NCBI GenBank assembly: GCA_002897715.1
Contig: BDUA01000051.1
Coordinates: 1 to 43,711 of the forward strand
From: a bacterium BMS3Abin01
GTDB taxonomy: Bacteria; Actinomycetota; Thermoleophilia; BMS3ABIN01
Length of the DNA stretch: 43,711 bases
Direction of reading: 5' to 3'
Shown here: positions 18,236 to 29,700 of the stretch, piece after piece
Position numbering within the stretch: the stretch's first letter is position 1
How the letters are laid out: the number at the start of each line of letters is the position of its first letter
The notes under the pieces: model-generated
The model's input: the letters and a program-made list of their open reading frames with translations, nothing else
What the model was told of the DNA's origin: nothing
Database searches by the model: none
Program-made: the position numbers and the translations under genes

Positions 18236-20902
18236 ATGGGCAAGAAATACGTATACGATTTTTCGGAGGGTTCCATGGACATGAAGCCTCTCCTGGGGGG
18301 GAAGGGGGCCAACCTTTGTGAGATGACCAAGCTGGGCATCCCCGTACCCAGCGGTTTCGTTATAAGCACGGAAGCCTGTATCGCCTTCGGCAAGGCCGGC
18401 AACGAGTTCCCCGACGGCCTCCAGGAGGAGGTGGCGGAACATCTGGCCGGCCTGGAGGAGCGTACGGGCAAGTCACTGGGTGACCCGGACAACCCGTTGC
18501 TGGTGAGCGTTCGCTCCGGTGCCATGTTCAGCATGCCGGGCATGATGGATACGGTGCTGAACCTGGGGCTCAATAACGATTCCGTTCTGGGGCTGGCGGC
18601 GATGACCGGCGATGAGCGCTTCGCTTTTGATGCCTACCGCCGTTTCATCCAGATGTTCGGCAAAGTAGTAAAAGAGGTGGACGGCCAGATGTTCGAGGAT
18701 GCCATAACCGCCCGGCGGGAAAAGGCCGGTGTCCAGTTTGATAACGAACTGTCGGCCACTGACCTGAAACAGCTGGTCAGCGAGTTCAAGAAGATACTCA
18801 GGGATGAAACCGGCGAGTCCTTCCCGGAGGACCCCCCGGTCCAGCTGGAGATGGCCATCAAGGCGGTCTTCCAGAGCTGGGGCAATCCCCGGGCCGTGAC
18901 CTACCGGCGCCATTACAATATCTCCGATGACCTGGGCACGGCGGTAAATGTGCAGCAGATGGTCTTCGGTAACATGGGCGACGACTCCGGCACCGGCGTG
19001 GCTTTTACGCGTAACCCCTCCACCGGCGACAAGGAGATATTCGGGGATTACCTGATAAACGCCCAGGGCGAGGATGTGGTCGCCGGTATCCGCAAGACCA
19101 GGAAACTTTCCGAGATGGGCGAGGATATGCCCCAGGTGTTCGAGGAGCTCATCGGCGTGATGCAGAAGCTGGAACAGCATTACCGTGATATGGAAGACAT
19201 CGAATTCACCATCGAGAAGGGGAAGCTGTATATGCTTCAGACCCGCGACGGCAAACGTACCGCCGCGGCGGCGGTGAAGATCGCCGTGGACATGGTGGAG
19301 GAGGGGCTCATCACCAGGGAGGAAGCTGTGGCCAAGGTGGACCCGGCCCAGCTGGACCAGCTGATGCACCCCATGATCGACCCCAAGGCTGATTATAAAC
19401 AGATCGCCACCGGCCTCAACGCCTCTCCCGGCGCCGCCGTGGGCAAGGCGGTATTCGACGCGGATACCGCCGCGGAGCAGGGCAAGAACGGTGAAGCCGT
19501 CATCCTGGTTCGCTGGGAGACCAGCCCGGATGACATCCATGGCCTCATCGAGTCCGAGGGTGTGCTCACCTCCCATGGAGGAATGACCAGCCACGCGGCG
19601 GTGGTGGCCCGCGGCATGGGCAAGCCGGCGGTCTGTGGCGCCGACCAGATAAACATCGACGAGAAAGAACGGCGGTTCACCGTCGACGGAAATGTGGTCA
19701 AGGAGGGGGATATACTGTCCATCGACGGTACCACGGGGAAGGTTATCATGGGCGCCGTGGACCTGGTGCCACCTCTGATAAACGAGAACTTCCAGGCTAT
19801 CGTGGCGTGGGCCGACGGCATCAGGACGCTGGGTGTCCGCACTAACGCCGACACGCCGGAGGATTCGTCCAAGGCCCGCGAGTTCGGCGCAGAGGGCATA
19901 GGCCTGTGCCGCACCGAGCACATGTTCATGGCTGAGGCCCGCCTGCCAATCGTGCGCAAGATGATAATGTCGGAATCCGCCGACGACCGTGCCGAGGCCC
20001 TGGAAAAGCTGCTGCCCATGCAGCAGGAGGACTTCGAGGGTATCTTCGAGGCCATGCACGGGCTGCCGGTGACCATCAGGCTGCTGGATCCGCCGTTGCA
20101 CGAGTTCCTGCCGGACTACGCCGAGGTGCTGGTGGATCTGGAGCGTCTCAAACTGAGCGGCGGCAGCCGGGAGGATATCGAAGAGAAGGAGGGTATCGCC
20201 GCCCGGGTCCGCTCCCTGCGCGAAATGAACCCCATGCTGGGAACGAGGGGCTGCCGTCTGGGCATCCAGTGGCCCGAGATATATGAGATGCAGGTCAGGG
20301 CCATCATGCAGGCGGCGGTGGCCATCAATGCCAGGAGGGGGGACGCCCCCCTGGTGGAGATCATGATACCGCTGGTAGCGTTCGCCGAAGAGTTGCGTAT
20401 CCTGCGGGAGCTGACGGTGCGGACCTGCGACGCCGTGCTGGCGGATGCCGGCGTCGGCATCGATTACCTGGTGGGCACCATGATCGAGCTGCCGCGGGCG
20501 GCGCTGACAGCCGATGAGATATCGGAATACGCGGATTTCTTCAGCTTCGGCACCAACGACCTTACCCAGACGACCCTGGGATTCTCACGGGACGACGCCG
20601 AAGGCAAGTTCCTCACCTATTACCTGGAGGAGGGTATCATCAGGCAGAACCCCTTCGAGACCATAGATGTGGATGGCGTCGGCAAGCTGGTGGAAACGGC
20701 GGTGAAGCTCAGCCGGGGCAAGAAGTCCGATATCAAGCTGGGTGTCTGCGGTGAGCATGGGGGGGAAGCGGAGAGCGTAAAGTTCTGTCACGGTATCGGT
20801 CTCGATTACGTGAGCTGTTCTCCTTACCGGGTGCCGATCGCCAGTCTGGCTGCGGCCCAGGCCGTACTGGAGGAAAAGAAGATGGTATACTCCAACGTCT
20901 GA
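18236..20902 (+). CDS. ppdK: Pyruvate, phosphate dikinase
   Basis: 888 aa; KKYVYDFSEGSMDMKPLLGGKGANLCEMTKLGIPVPSGFVISTEAC; LTSHGGMTSHAAVVARGMGKPAVCG; good SD AGGAGGAG. Confidence 0.98.
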   Translation: MGKKYVYDFSEGSMDMKPLLGGKGANLCEMTKLGIPVPSGFVISTEACIAFGKAGNEFPDGLQEEVAEHLAGLEERTGKSLGDPDNPLLVSVRSGAMFSMPGMMDTVLNLGLNNDSVLGLAAMTGDERFAFDAYRRFIQMFGKVVKEVDGQMFEDAITARREKAGVQFDNELSATDLKQLVSEFKKILRDETGESFPEDPPVQLEMAIKAVFQSWGNPRAVTYRRHYNISDDLGTAVNVQQMVFGNMGDDSGTGVAFTRNPSTGDKEIFGDYLINAQGEDVVAGIRKTRKLSEMGEDMPQVFEELIGVMQKLEQHYRDMEDIEFTIEKGKLYMLQTRDGKRTAAAAVKIAVDMVEEGLITREEAVAKVDPAQLDQLMHPMIDPKADYKQIATGLNASPGAAVGKAVFDADTAAEQGKNGEAVILVRWETSPDDIHGLIESEGVLTSHGGMTSHAAVVARGMGKPAVCGADQINIDEKERRFTVDGNVVKEGDILSIDGTTGKVIMGAVDLVPPLINENFQAIVAWADGIRTLGVRTNADTPEDSSKAREFGAEGIGLCRTEHMFMAEARLPIVRKMIMSESADDRAEALEKLLPMQQEDFEGIFEAMHGLPVTIRLLDPPLHEFLPDYAEVLVDLERLKLSGGSREDIEEKEGIAARVRSLREMNPMLGTRGCRLGIQWPEIYEMQVRAIMQAAVAINARRGDAPLVEIMIPLVAFAEELRILRELTVRTCDAVLADAGVGIDYLVGTMIELPRAALTADEISEYADFFSFGTNDLTQTTLGFSRDDAEGKFLTYYLEEGIIRQNPFETIDVDGVGKLVETAVKLSRGKKSDIKLGVCGEHGGEAESVKFCHGIGLDYVSCSPYRVPIASLAAAQAVLEEKKMVYSNV

Positions 20903-20996
20903 CGCCGGCCTCCGGCTTTCAGCGCCGGACTTCTATCCGGGACGGTTCATATAATGGCATAAAGGCCTTTCCGGCAGGAGATGAAGGTACCCAGAG

Positions 20997-22007
20997 ATGA
21001 GCCAGGACCCGGAGACAACCATACTACACGCTGATGAAGGACTGTCCTCTTACGCCCGGAAAGCATCGGAGAGCCTGGGCAGGGACGAGCCGGAGGAGCC
21101 GTGCAGCCTGAGGACCTGCTTCCAGCGTGACCGCGACCGCATCGTTCACAGCAAGAGCTTCCGCCGGCTCAAGCACAAGACACAGGTGTTTATCGCGCCC
21201 GAGGGCGACCATTACCGTACACGGATTACGCATACGCTGGAGGTTTCCGGCATCTCCCGGACTATCGCCCGCGCCCTTCGCCTCAACGAGGACCTGGCCG
21301 AGGCTGTCAGCCTGGGACATGACCTGGGGCACACGCCTTTCGGGCATATCGGTGAGGAGGCGCTCTCCCGGGCCCTGATGTCGCGTACCGGGCGCCGCTT
21401 CGAACACAATCACCAAAGTCTGAGGGTGGTCAGATATCTGGAGAAGGACGGAAAAGGCCTCAACCTCTGCCGTGAGGTGAATGACGGCATACTCAGGCAT
21501 ACCGGCGACGCCGAGCCGCAGACCCTGGAGGGGTGTATCGTGCGTATCGCCGACCGTATCGCCTACATCAACCATGATATCGACGATGCTCTGCGGGCGG
21601 GCATCGTCAGCCAGACGGACCTGCCGGAGCAGGTGACGGGGCTGCTGGGACGGACCTGCCGCCAACGCATCGATACCCTGGTGCACGACCTGGTGAACTC
21701 CAGCTGGGAACGGGGGGAGATACGCCTGAGCCCGTCCATGTCCGACGCCGCCCAGGCTCTGAGAAACTACCTTTCCGAAAACGTCTATACCGGGGTCGGA
21801 ACCAGGAGACAGGCGGCCAAGGTCTCCGGACTGGTGGAGAAGCTGTTTGACTACTATATGGAGAACAGCAACCTGCTGCCCCGCTGGACCGGCAACGGTG
21901 AGAGCGATGACGCCGTCAGGGTCACCGATTACATCGCCGGCATGACCGACCGCTTCGCCATCCGCACCTACAGGGAGCTGTTCGTACCCCGGGAATGGGG
22001 GCTTTGA
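20997..22007 (+). CDS. dgt: Deoxyguanosinetriphosphate triphosphohydrolase-like protein (HD family)
   Basis: 336 aa; RTCFQRDRDRIVHSKSFRRLKHKTQVFIAPEGDHYRTRITHTLEVSGISRTIARALRLNEDLAEAVSLGHDLGHTPFGHIGE. Confidence 0.94.
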   Translation: MSQDPETTILHADEGLSSYARKASESLGRDEPEEPCSLRTCFQRDRDRIVHSKSFRRLKHKTQVFIAPEGDHYRTRITHTLEVSGISRTIARALRLNEDLAEAVSLGHDLGHTPFGHIGEEALSRALMSRTGRRFEHNHQSLRVVRYLEKDGKGLNLCREVNDGILRHTGDAEPQTLEGCIVRIADRIAYINHDIDDALRAGIVSQTDLPEQVTGLLGRTCRQRIDTLVHDLVNSSWERGEIRLSPSMSDAAQALRNYLSENVYTGVGTRRQAAKVSGLVEKLFDYYMENSNLLPRWTGNGESDDAVRVTDYIAGMTDRFAIRTYRELFVPREWGL

Positions 22008-22011
22008 GCCG

Positions 22012-23799
22012 GTGGCGCTGATCAGGCAGGAAAGCATCGATGCGGTACTGGAGGCGTGCGACATGACAGAGATCGTGGCCCCGTACACGACCATCAGGAA
22101 GAGCGGCAGCACCTACAAAGGCAAGTGCCCCTTCCACAGCGAAAAGACCCCTTCCTTCACCATAGATCCGGTGCGCAAGCTGTATCACTGCTTCGGTTGT
22201 GGCGAGGGCGGCAACGTCTTCCGGTTTATCGAGGCCAAGGAGGGCCTGAGCTTCGGCGAGGCGGTCAAGTGGCTGGCCGACAAATACGGGGTGAGGCTGG
22301 AATACGAGCAGAGCAGCCCCCAGCAGGAGGAGCGGCGGCGCCTGCGGGAGAGGGCCTTCTCCCTGCTGGACCAGGCGGCGTCCTTTTACACCAGGACGTT
22401 GTGGGAATCGCCAAGGGCCGCCGCTGCCAGGGAATATCTGCGGCAGCGGGGGTTCAGTGAGGAAGTCATCCGCCGGTTCCGCCTGGGATTCTCGCCGGCG
22501 GGGGGCAAGGAACTGCTGGAGAAGGCGAAGGCCAAGGGTTACCGGCAGGAGGAACTGGTGCGGGCAGGGCTTGCCGGCGAACGCGACGGGCGTGCCTACG
22601 ACCGGTTCAGGGGCCGGCTGATGTTTCCCTTTACCGATCATCGCGGACGGGTTCTAGGTTTCGGCGCCCGCGTGCTGGACGACAGTAAACCCAAGTATCT
22701 CAACTCACCGGATTCAGACATATATCACAAGAGCGATCTGGTGTTCGGCCTGGGTAACGCCCGGCAGGCCAGCATCGGTGAGGACCGCATCTATATCGTT
22801 GAGGGATATACCGATGTGCTGGCGCTTTGCCAGGCGGGCATCAATAACGCCGTAGCTTCCATGGGGACGGCTCTCACCGAGTCCCAGCTGAAGGAGGTCT
22901 CCCGCTATACGGGAAACGTGTATCTTGCCTTCGACGCCGACGTTGCCGGTCAGAAGGCCATGATGCGGGCCCAGGAGCTGTCACGCCGGCTGGCGATAGA
23001 GGTAAAGCTGGTGCGAATGCCGCCGGGGAGCGATCCGGCGGAACTGGTTGTTTCCGGGGGCGGCAGGGAGAGGTTTCTGAAACTTGCGGACGACGCACTG
23101 GCGTTGCTAGAATACCAGGTTCAAGCCGCCTTGGCGGCGGCGGATCTCGAAAGCGCCGAGGGAAGGGTCAAGGCTTTCGGGGCGCTAAAGCCTATTCTGG
23201 CCAATGCCGTTAATGCTGTTGAACGCGATGAACAGTCGCGCCTAATTGCTGACAGACTCCGCCTTAGCCCTGAAAATGTGGCATACTTATTAGAGTCGGG
23301 CGCGCGGGTGGGAACAGCGCCGGACGCGGGCGGGACGGGTCGGCGGGTTTTATCGCATGATGAGATTACCGAGAGAAGCTTCTTGAGCGTTTGTCTTGCT
23401 CAAACCGGGGAGGCCGGAAGGTATTTACAGGACATGACCGAATCCTATTTCACGACTGCAGCCAACCGGTCAGCTTTCAACTGGGTCAGAGAGAGGATCG
23501 GCGGTATTCAGTCCGGGTCGGGATCTGACATGACTTCGCTGCCGCCGGAAGACCCGGCGCAGGCGGTCATGCCGGAATTGATAATACGTTCCGAGACCGA
23601 ACCCTACTCACCCCAGGCACTCCCCGAACTGTTTCTGCGGCTTTCCGCCGCCGAACTGCTCAGGCGTATCGATTCCCTCAAATCAAGCCTCGGCGATGGC
23701 GATGATGAAAAAGACAGGTTCCGGGAACTGGCACGGCTGGAAGAGAAGCGGCGCCGGATACTGGAACATATACAGTCGGGTGATTTCAGCGACACATGA
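22012..23799 (+). CDS. dnaG: DNA primase
   Basis: GTG start; zinc-binding [82 protein letters not shown]. Confidence 0.97.
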   Translation: MALIRQESIDAVLEACDMTEIVAPYTTIRKSGSTYKGKCPFHSEKTPSFTIDPVRKLYHCFGCGEGGNVFRFIEAKEGLSFGEAVKWLADKYGVRLEYEQSSPQQEERRRLRERAFSLLDQAASFYTRTLWESPRAAAAREYLRQRGFSEEVIRRFRLGFSPAGGKELLEKAKAKGYRQEELVRAGLAGERDGRAYDRFRGRLMFPFTDHRGRVLGFGARVLDDSKPKYLNSPDSDIYHKSDLVFGLGNARQASIGEDRIYIVEGYTDVLALCQAGINNAVASMGTALTESQLKEVSRYTGNVYLAFDADVAGQKAMMRAQELSRRLAIEVKLVRMPPGSDPAELVVSGGGRERFLKLADDALALLEYQVQAALAAADLESAEGRVKAFGALKPILANAVNAVERDEQSRLIADRLRLSPENVAYLLESGARVGTAPDAGGTGRRVLSHDEITERSFLSVCLAQTGEAGRYLQDMTESYFTTAANRSAFNWVRERIGGIQSGSGSDMTSLPPEDPAQAVMPELIIRSETEPYSPQALPELFLRLSAAELLRRIDSLKSSLGDGDDEKDRFRELARLEEKRRRILEHIQSGDFSDT

Positions 23800-24893
23800 G
23801 CCATCCTGAAGAGATAACCATCGACGAGGTACGCGAGCTTATCCTGGAAGGCAGGGAGCAGGGCTACCTGTCCGCCGACCGTGTGGCGGACGTGCTCCAG
23901 GATGTGGACCTGACTACGGAGCAGATCGAGGGCATCTATTCCACCTTCATCGATCTGGGCATTGAAGTGCTGGATGACGAGGATGAGCTGGCGGCCGAGC
24001 TGGAGAAGGAGCACAAGAAGGCGGAAGAGGATATCATCAAACGCCTCGATCTAACGGTGAAGACCCCCACCAGTGACCCCGTGCGTTTGTACCTGAAGGA
24101 GATAGGCCGGGTGCCGTTGCTCACCGCCGAGGAGGAGGTGACGCTGGCCAAGCGTATCGAGCGTCAGGACATGGAGGCCAAGCGCCGGCTGATACAGGCC
24201 AACCTGCGCCTGGTGGTCAGCATCGCCAAGCGCTACGTGGGCCGGGGCATGCTGTTCCTGGACCTGATCCAGGAAGGCAACCTGGGGCTGATCCGGGCCG
24301 TGGAGAAGTTCGATTACCGCAAGGGATACAAATTCTCCACCTACGCCACCTGGTGGATCCGTCAGGCCATCACCCGTGCCATAGCCGACCAGGCCCGGAC
24401 CATCCGCATACCGGTGCATATGGTCGAGACTATCAACAAGCTGATACGGGTACAGCGACAGCTGCTGCAGGACAAGGGGCGGGAGCCTACTCCCTTTGAG
24501 ATCGCCAGTGAGATGGACACCACGCCGGAGAAGGTGCGGGAGATCCTGAAGATCTCCCAGGAACCGGTATCACTGGAGACACCCATCGGTGAGGAGGAGG
24601 ACAGCCAACTGGGTGACTTCATCGAAGATTGCGACGCGGTGGCGCCGGTGGACGCGGTATCCGACATAGTCCAGAAAGAGGACCTGGCCCAGGTGCTGGG
24701 AAGTCTCACTCACAGGGAACGTAAGGTGATAGAGCTCAGGTTCGGGCTGAAGGGTGAGCATCCACGCACACTGGAGGAAGTGGGACAGAAGTTCGGGGTG
24801 ACCCGTGAACGCATCCGCCAGATCGAAGCCAAGACACTGGTGAAGCTCAAGAGTTACCGTGAGTCCCAAAAGCTCAGGGAGTTCCTCGAGTAG
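23796..24893 (+). CDS. rpoD: RNA polymerase primary sigma factor (RpoD/SigA)
   Basis: 365 aa; [29 protein letters not shown]..., [63 protein letters not shown] overlap with dnaG. Confidence 0.98.
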   Translation: MSHPEEITIDEVRELILEGREQGYLSADRVADVLQDVDLTTEQIEGIYSTFIDLGIEVLDDEDELAAELEKEHKKAEEDIIKRLDLTVKTPTSDPVRLYLKEIGRVPLLTAEEEVTLAKRIERQDMEAKRRLIQANLRLVVSIAKRYVGRGMLFLDLIQEGNLGLIRAVEKFDYRKGYKFSTYATWWIRQAITRAIADQARTIRIPVHMVETINKLIRVQRQLLQDKGREPTPFEIASEMDTTPEKVREILKISQEPVSLETPIGEEEDSQLGDFIEDCDAVAPVDAVSDIVQKEDLAQVLGSLTHRERKVIELRFGLKGEHPRTLEEVGQKFGVTRERIRQIEAKTLVKLKSYRESQKLREFLE

Positions 24894-25048
24894 CCAGGTA
24901 TCATCACCCGTTTACATCTTCCGCTATCGTAATTTTTATTTCACAGGCGCCCTCCGGCTTGAACCACTGGTCATGTTTGATATACTACTTTTCCTGATTG
25001 TTCTGGCGGTGGTATCAAGTCGCATGAATCCCTCAGAGGGATGGGAAA

Positions 25049-25315
25049 TTGGGTCAACGCAAGTGCTGGGAGATAAAGACTGATTGCCTGATGCGTGACC
25101 GGGCGCGGGAGAACGCCGGGTGCCCTGCCTATCGTGAAGGCAGGAGTTGCTGGGAGGTGGACTGGCGTGAGGTCATCAGGTTTCTTCCAGCCAGTCAGCA
25201 GGAATATTGGTACTCCCACATGCATAAATGTTTCTCCTGTGCCGTATACCGGGTTCACCCAGAGGAGATGCAGGCACGGGTCGATGAGGTCAAATCGTTC
25301 TACCTGGATGACTGA
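25049..25315 (+). CDS. Small Cys/Trp-rich protein ('two-CW'-like)
   Basis: 88 aa from TTG: KCWEIKTDC...CPAYREGRSCWEVDW...HKCFSCAVYRVHPEE. Confidence 0.7.
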   Translation: MGQRKCWEIKTDCLMRDRARENAGCPAYREGRSCWEVDWREVIRFLPASQQEYWYSHMHKCFSCAVYRVHPEEMQARVDEVKSFYLDD

Positions 25316-25389
25316 GCTCCAGCGACGCCGTTCTTGAAATGACCTGTTTCAGTTCTCTATAATGCGTAGGGTCGCAACTTCACTGATAC

Positions 25390-25464
25390 TCCCCGGTAGC
25401 TCAATGGTAGAGCAATCGGCTGTTAACCGATAGGTTGCAGGTTCAAGTCCCGCCCGGGGAGCCA
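25390..25464 (+). tRNA. tRNA-Asn (anticodon GTT), CCA encoded
   Basis: Acceptor TCCCCGG/CCGGGGA, D-arm AGCTCAATGGTAGAGC, anticodon arm ATCGG-CTGTTAA-CCGAT, T-arm GCAGGTTCAAGTCCCGC, ends GCCA. Confidence 0.97.
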
Positions 25465-25562
25465 TTAATCTTATAAGCCTCCATGACCCCTGCCACCGAT
25501 GCGGGTTTTCAGGGGAAACCCCGATGCCGGACAGGGCCCGGAGAGCCTACAATTAATCCACA

Positions 25563-25907
25563 ATGGAAGCGATGAAGTGCCCATATTGTGGACAGGTAAA
25601 GGAAGGCGGCGTCGACTGTAACTTCACCCGGTGTCGTTTCTGTGGCTTCAGGTCGGCGCTGGTGGATTCAGCGAGAAACGGACGGATGCTGATCGTAGAC
25701 CGGAGGATGCCGTTTCTGCAGAAGCGTTGCGATAACCTGTCATCACAGATGACCGATGTGACCATCATCGTGGACCGGCGCGTGGCCCAGGACGTTCGCG
25801 ACCAGCCGGAACGCCGGTTTAATTACTTCGAAGAAGACGAGGGGCTCTTGCATGCGCCCCGTTCCATGGAGGAACAGGTCGGCGCCGAAGACATCAACTC
25901 CGCGTAG
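25563..25907 (+). CDS. Small zinc-ribbon hypothetical protein
   Basis: 114 aa; MKCPYCGQVKEGGVDCNFTRCRFCGFRSALVDSARNGRMLIVDRRMPFLQKRCD; Cys4-type motif. Confidence 0.65.
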   Translation: MEAMKCPYCGQVKEGGVDCNFTRCRFCGFRSALVDSARNGRMLIVDRRMPFLQKRCDNLSSQMTDVTIIVDRRVAQDVRDQPERRFNYFEEDEGLLHAPRSMEEQVGAEDINSA

Positions 25908-26481
25908 CCAGCATCTTTCCCAGCCTGGCCGCTGATTGCGGTATCCCTTCCCTCCGCCTGATCTCACCCTTCTCATCCACACCCCGCACCAGCAGGTAAC
26001 TGTCGCTGAGAGGCTTGACGGAGATGGCATCGAAGAAATATTTAAGGGTAAGGATGGTGCCGTCGAACAGCTGCTTGCCCCTGGTGGCGCCCACGCCGAT
26101 GAACGACCCATACCTTGCGGCTGAGCTTCGCGCCGGGAAGTCCTCTTTAAGCAGGTACTTCAGCGCCCAGTAGCGTTGTGTGCGGTCGATCATCGCCTTT
26201 GCCTGTGACGGCAGGCCCATGAAGAATATGGGTGACGCCAGCAGTATCCTGTCGGCCCTCTCCAGGGCGTCATATACCCGGTCCATGTCGTCCTCGATGC
26301 TGCACTGGCCGGTGACGTAACAGTCCTCACACTCGCTGCAACCGCTGAAATCCAGGCCGGCGAGTTTCAGCTTCTCGGTGCCGGCGCCGGCTTCGCCGGC
26401 GCCGCGGAGGGCCTCGTCCAGCAATATCTCTGTGTTTCCCTGCTCCCGGGGGCTGCCCAGGATGCCCAGAACCTTGACCAT
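25894..26481 (-). CDS. Flavodoxin-like NADPH-dependent FMN reductase / iron-sulfur flavoprotein family
   Basis: MVKVLGILGSPREQGNTEILLDEALRGAGEAGAGTEKLKLAGLDFSGCSECEDCYVTGQCSIEDDMDRVYDALERADRILLASPIFFMGLPSQAKAMIDRTQRYW. Confidence 0.9.
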   Translation of the reverse strand: MVKVLGILGSPREQGNTEILLDEALRGAGEAGAGTEKLKLAGLDFSGCSECEDCYVTGQCSIEDDMDRVYDALERADRILLASPIFFMGLPSQAKAMIDRTQRYWALKYLLKEDFPARSSAARYGSFIGVGATRGKQLFDGTILTLKYFFDAISVKPLSDSYLLVRGVDEKGEIRRREGIPQSAARLGKMLATRS

Positions 26482-26727
26482 CGGTTGCCTTCTCCTCACC
26501 TTGTTGCCGGTGTTTTGACGGCCGCCAGGCGTCAGCGCGGCCACTCATCAGGCAGGATAACCGATGGCGGCATCTACCACAAGATGAGACTACGGGGCCG
26601 GGTGGATAACGCCGGTTAAGCATAATCGGCGGCGGGCTGTCAACAGGACAAATATGCTGGAATTCACGGTGATCTGTAAAGTATCCCCGGCCGTTACCGA
26701 TGAACAACAGAGAGTCTGGTAGGGGCG

Positions 26728-29700
26728 GTGGCAACGGTGATCATCCAAAACAGGGGTAACACAGGAAAGTTATGGAAACGTGGCTTACGGCTGGGTATCA
26801 GCGGCAAGGTTACGCTGCTGGTCACCGTGGTGATCATGCTGTTTCTGGCCGTCGCTGTAATCGGTTATACGACTTCGCGTGAAATCTCCGCACGGATGCA
26901 GAAATCCAGGAAGCTCATCGATGCCGGTGGCAAAGTAACGGCCATCAAGGCTGTCGAGCAGGAACAGCAAAAGCTTCTCAGTGAACTTTCAGCCGGTGGC
27001 GTCAGCCGGATAGACGAGGTTCGGGACACCGTCTCCAGGCAGCGAGAGCTGATCAATCAGACCCGTGAGGATATTGACAGCGTTTCCGGCGGCGTGGCTA
27101 TTCTGGAGCGGATGCGCGGGGTCACGGGCCGGATGGGGGTGCTGGTGGAGGATGACATAACCGCGGCGCTGGCAACCGGTGACGCGGTGACCCTGACGAG
27201 ACTCTCCCGGGAGCTGGACGATCTGAACCGGCAACTGGACAGCCAAGTCAACGAACTGGATGGAATGGTTAAGCAGTCCGTGGTCCAGTGGGAGTCCGGG
27301 TATGACCGGTTCATATCGGCCAGCGCCATGATACAGTCAGCGGCCACCGTGGTGGCTACCCTGCTTGCCATAGCTCTGGGCCTGTTTTATGCGCGACGGC
27401 TGAGGAAACGGCTGAAATCAGTATCACAGGGGGTCAGCTCTCTGGCGTCGGGGGATATGGATACGAGGATAGCTGTATCCGGTGACGATGAAGTATCGGA
27501 ACTGGGGGTCGCTTTCAACAGCATGGCGGCGGCCATGGCAACCATCACCAGGAGACTGGAGCAGGAACGCAACCAGATAAGATCCATCCATCAGGGGATA
27601 ACCGACGGCATCGTCGTCTATGACGATAAAGGGAAGATCATATCCGCAAACCCTGCGGCGGAAGCGGCAATGGGCATGCTGGAACGGGACCTGCGCGGCG
27701 GAGCGGCCACCGGCATAAACGAGATCGACGAGATCGCCGGACTCGGACAACTGGTGACGCGCGACAGGATGGTGAGATGCTGGGAGGAAAAAGCCTGTAC
27801 CCACCCCGATTGCCCTTCTTTCAAAAGCTCCGACCTGCAGTGCTGGCTCCAGTGCGGCACCTACTGTTACAACGAGATCCAGGGAACGTTCAAGCAGAAG
27901 CGTGATGCATGCGAGCGCTGTGAGGTATATGTTCGAAACGGTCTCCGGAAAGTCGAATTCGAGAAGGGTGGACGTACCTTCACCGCCACCATCAGCCCCA
28001 TCCTCAACGACTTAGGCCATGAAGAGGGACGCATGGTGGTATTACATGAGATCACGGAAATCAGGAAGACGGAAGAGATGTTACGGTCACGGAACGACGA
28101 ACTCATGGTGCTGAACGAAATTGCATCCTCCCTGTCTCAATCCATGGATGAACCGGACACTATCCTGAATGAGGCCATGGCCGGACTGGCCAGAGCCGTA
28201 GGCGCCTCAGCCTGTTTCATCGCTACCTTTCGGAAAGGCCGGGAAAATGTCTGTATACGGGGAACGGTGGGTATTTCACCACAGACGGAGGCGTTTATGG
28301 GGCTGTTGCCGGCCAGTCCACTGCGGGACCTGGATGTGGACGAGAAGACGGGATTACTCGACACGGATCAGGTTATGAAAGGCTGGAAGGCGGTAGGGCC
28401 GTTGCTGAAGAGGGAGGGGCTGAAAAGGCCGGTCATCCTGCCGATTGAGATCGAAGGCAGGATATCCGGCATGCTGGCTGTAGCCGACGACCAAAAAGAA
28501 GAATACAGCAACGACGACCTGCGCCTGATCAGGGCCTGCGGGCTCCAGTTCGGCGTTGCCATCAACAACACCGATCTTTTCCGGCAGCTGGACAAGGCGA
28601 CCAAGACCTGGGAGACGACTTTCGATTCCATGGGCGACGGCATCCTGGTGCTGGACCCGAACCGCACCATAGTAATGGCCAACGGAATGATGTCGGAAAT
28701 GCTGGACATGCCGGTCAAGAATATGATTGGCAGGAAATGTTATGAAATAGTGCACGGGATCGATGCTCCCATCGATTCCTGCCCCTTTGACGAGGCGATG
28801 GACAGAGGTGCCGGCGGTTCCGTAGAGATAGATGAAAAGAAATCGGGAAGGACTTTCCGTGTCAGCGTCAATCCCATAAAGGATGAGAGTGGCAACGTAA
28901 TAGGCATGGTGCATGTGATGAGCGACATTACGGATAAGAACCGCCTGCGGAACCAGTTGATACGATCCGAGAAGATGGTCGCTGTAGGGCAACTGGTGGC
29001 CGGCGTGGCCCACGAACTGAACAATCCCCTGACCGGCGTAATGGGCTACGCGCAACTGCTGATGCGCCGCTACCAGGACCGGGACGAGGAGACGACCCGG
29101 GACCTGGCGGCTGTTATCAGCGAGACGGAGCGGGCCACCCGCATAGTACAGAACCTGCTGTCGTTCGCCCGCAAGCACAAACCGCAAAAGAACATGGTCG
29201 ACGTGAACGCGGCCGTAGAGGATGTCGTAGAGTTGAGAGAGTATGAATTAAAGGTGAATGATATCAAGGTCGCTGTCGAACTCGACAGGGACCTGCCGCT
29301 GACCATGGCTGACATGCACCAGATCCAGCAGGTGCTGTTGAATGTGATCAACAACGCCGCTGAGGCGTTGCGGGACCGCAAGGACGGACAAATCAAGGTT
29401 ATGACGCGTCACGATGATGCCTTCATCAGGGTCACCGTTTCGGACAACGGCGCCGGCATCGACCCGGACGATCTTCCCCGGGTGTTCGACCCCTTTTTCA
29501 CTACCAGGGACGTGGGCCAGGGAACGGGCCTGGGTCTTAGCGTCTGTTACGGGATTATCGAGGAACATGGCGGTGAGATCACCATCAACAGTGAACCGGG
29601 CAAGGGTGCGAGCGTGAGCTTCAGCCTGCCGGTTGTTTCTGCTGCGGCCGGCGATAACGCCGGACCGGAAGAAGTACGGGGGGCGGAGGCCGGGAGCCTG

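Noticed and set aside
18473-20101. 542-aa open reading frame antisense to ppdK
   Set aside because: Lies entirely opposite a clear ppdK; typical high-GC antisense artefact with no recognisable domain.
21024-22112. 362-aa antisense ORF opposite dgt
   Set aside because: Opposite a recognised gene; no plausible protein features.
26381-26405. Perfect hairpin GGCGCCGGC-TTC-GCCGGCGCC
   Set aside because: Inside the flavoprotein CDS, encoding an Ala/Gly/Glu-rich run; GGCGCC/GCCGGC strings are common across this GC-rich window, so likely codon-usage chance.
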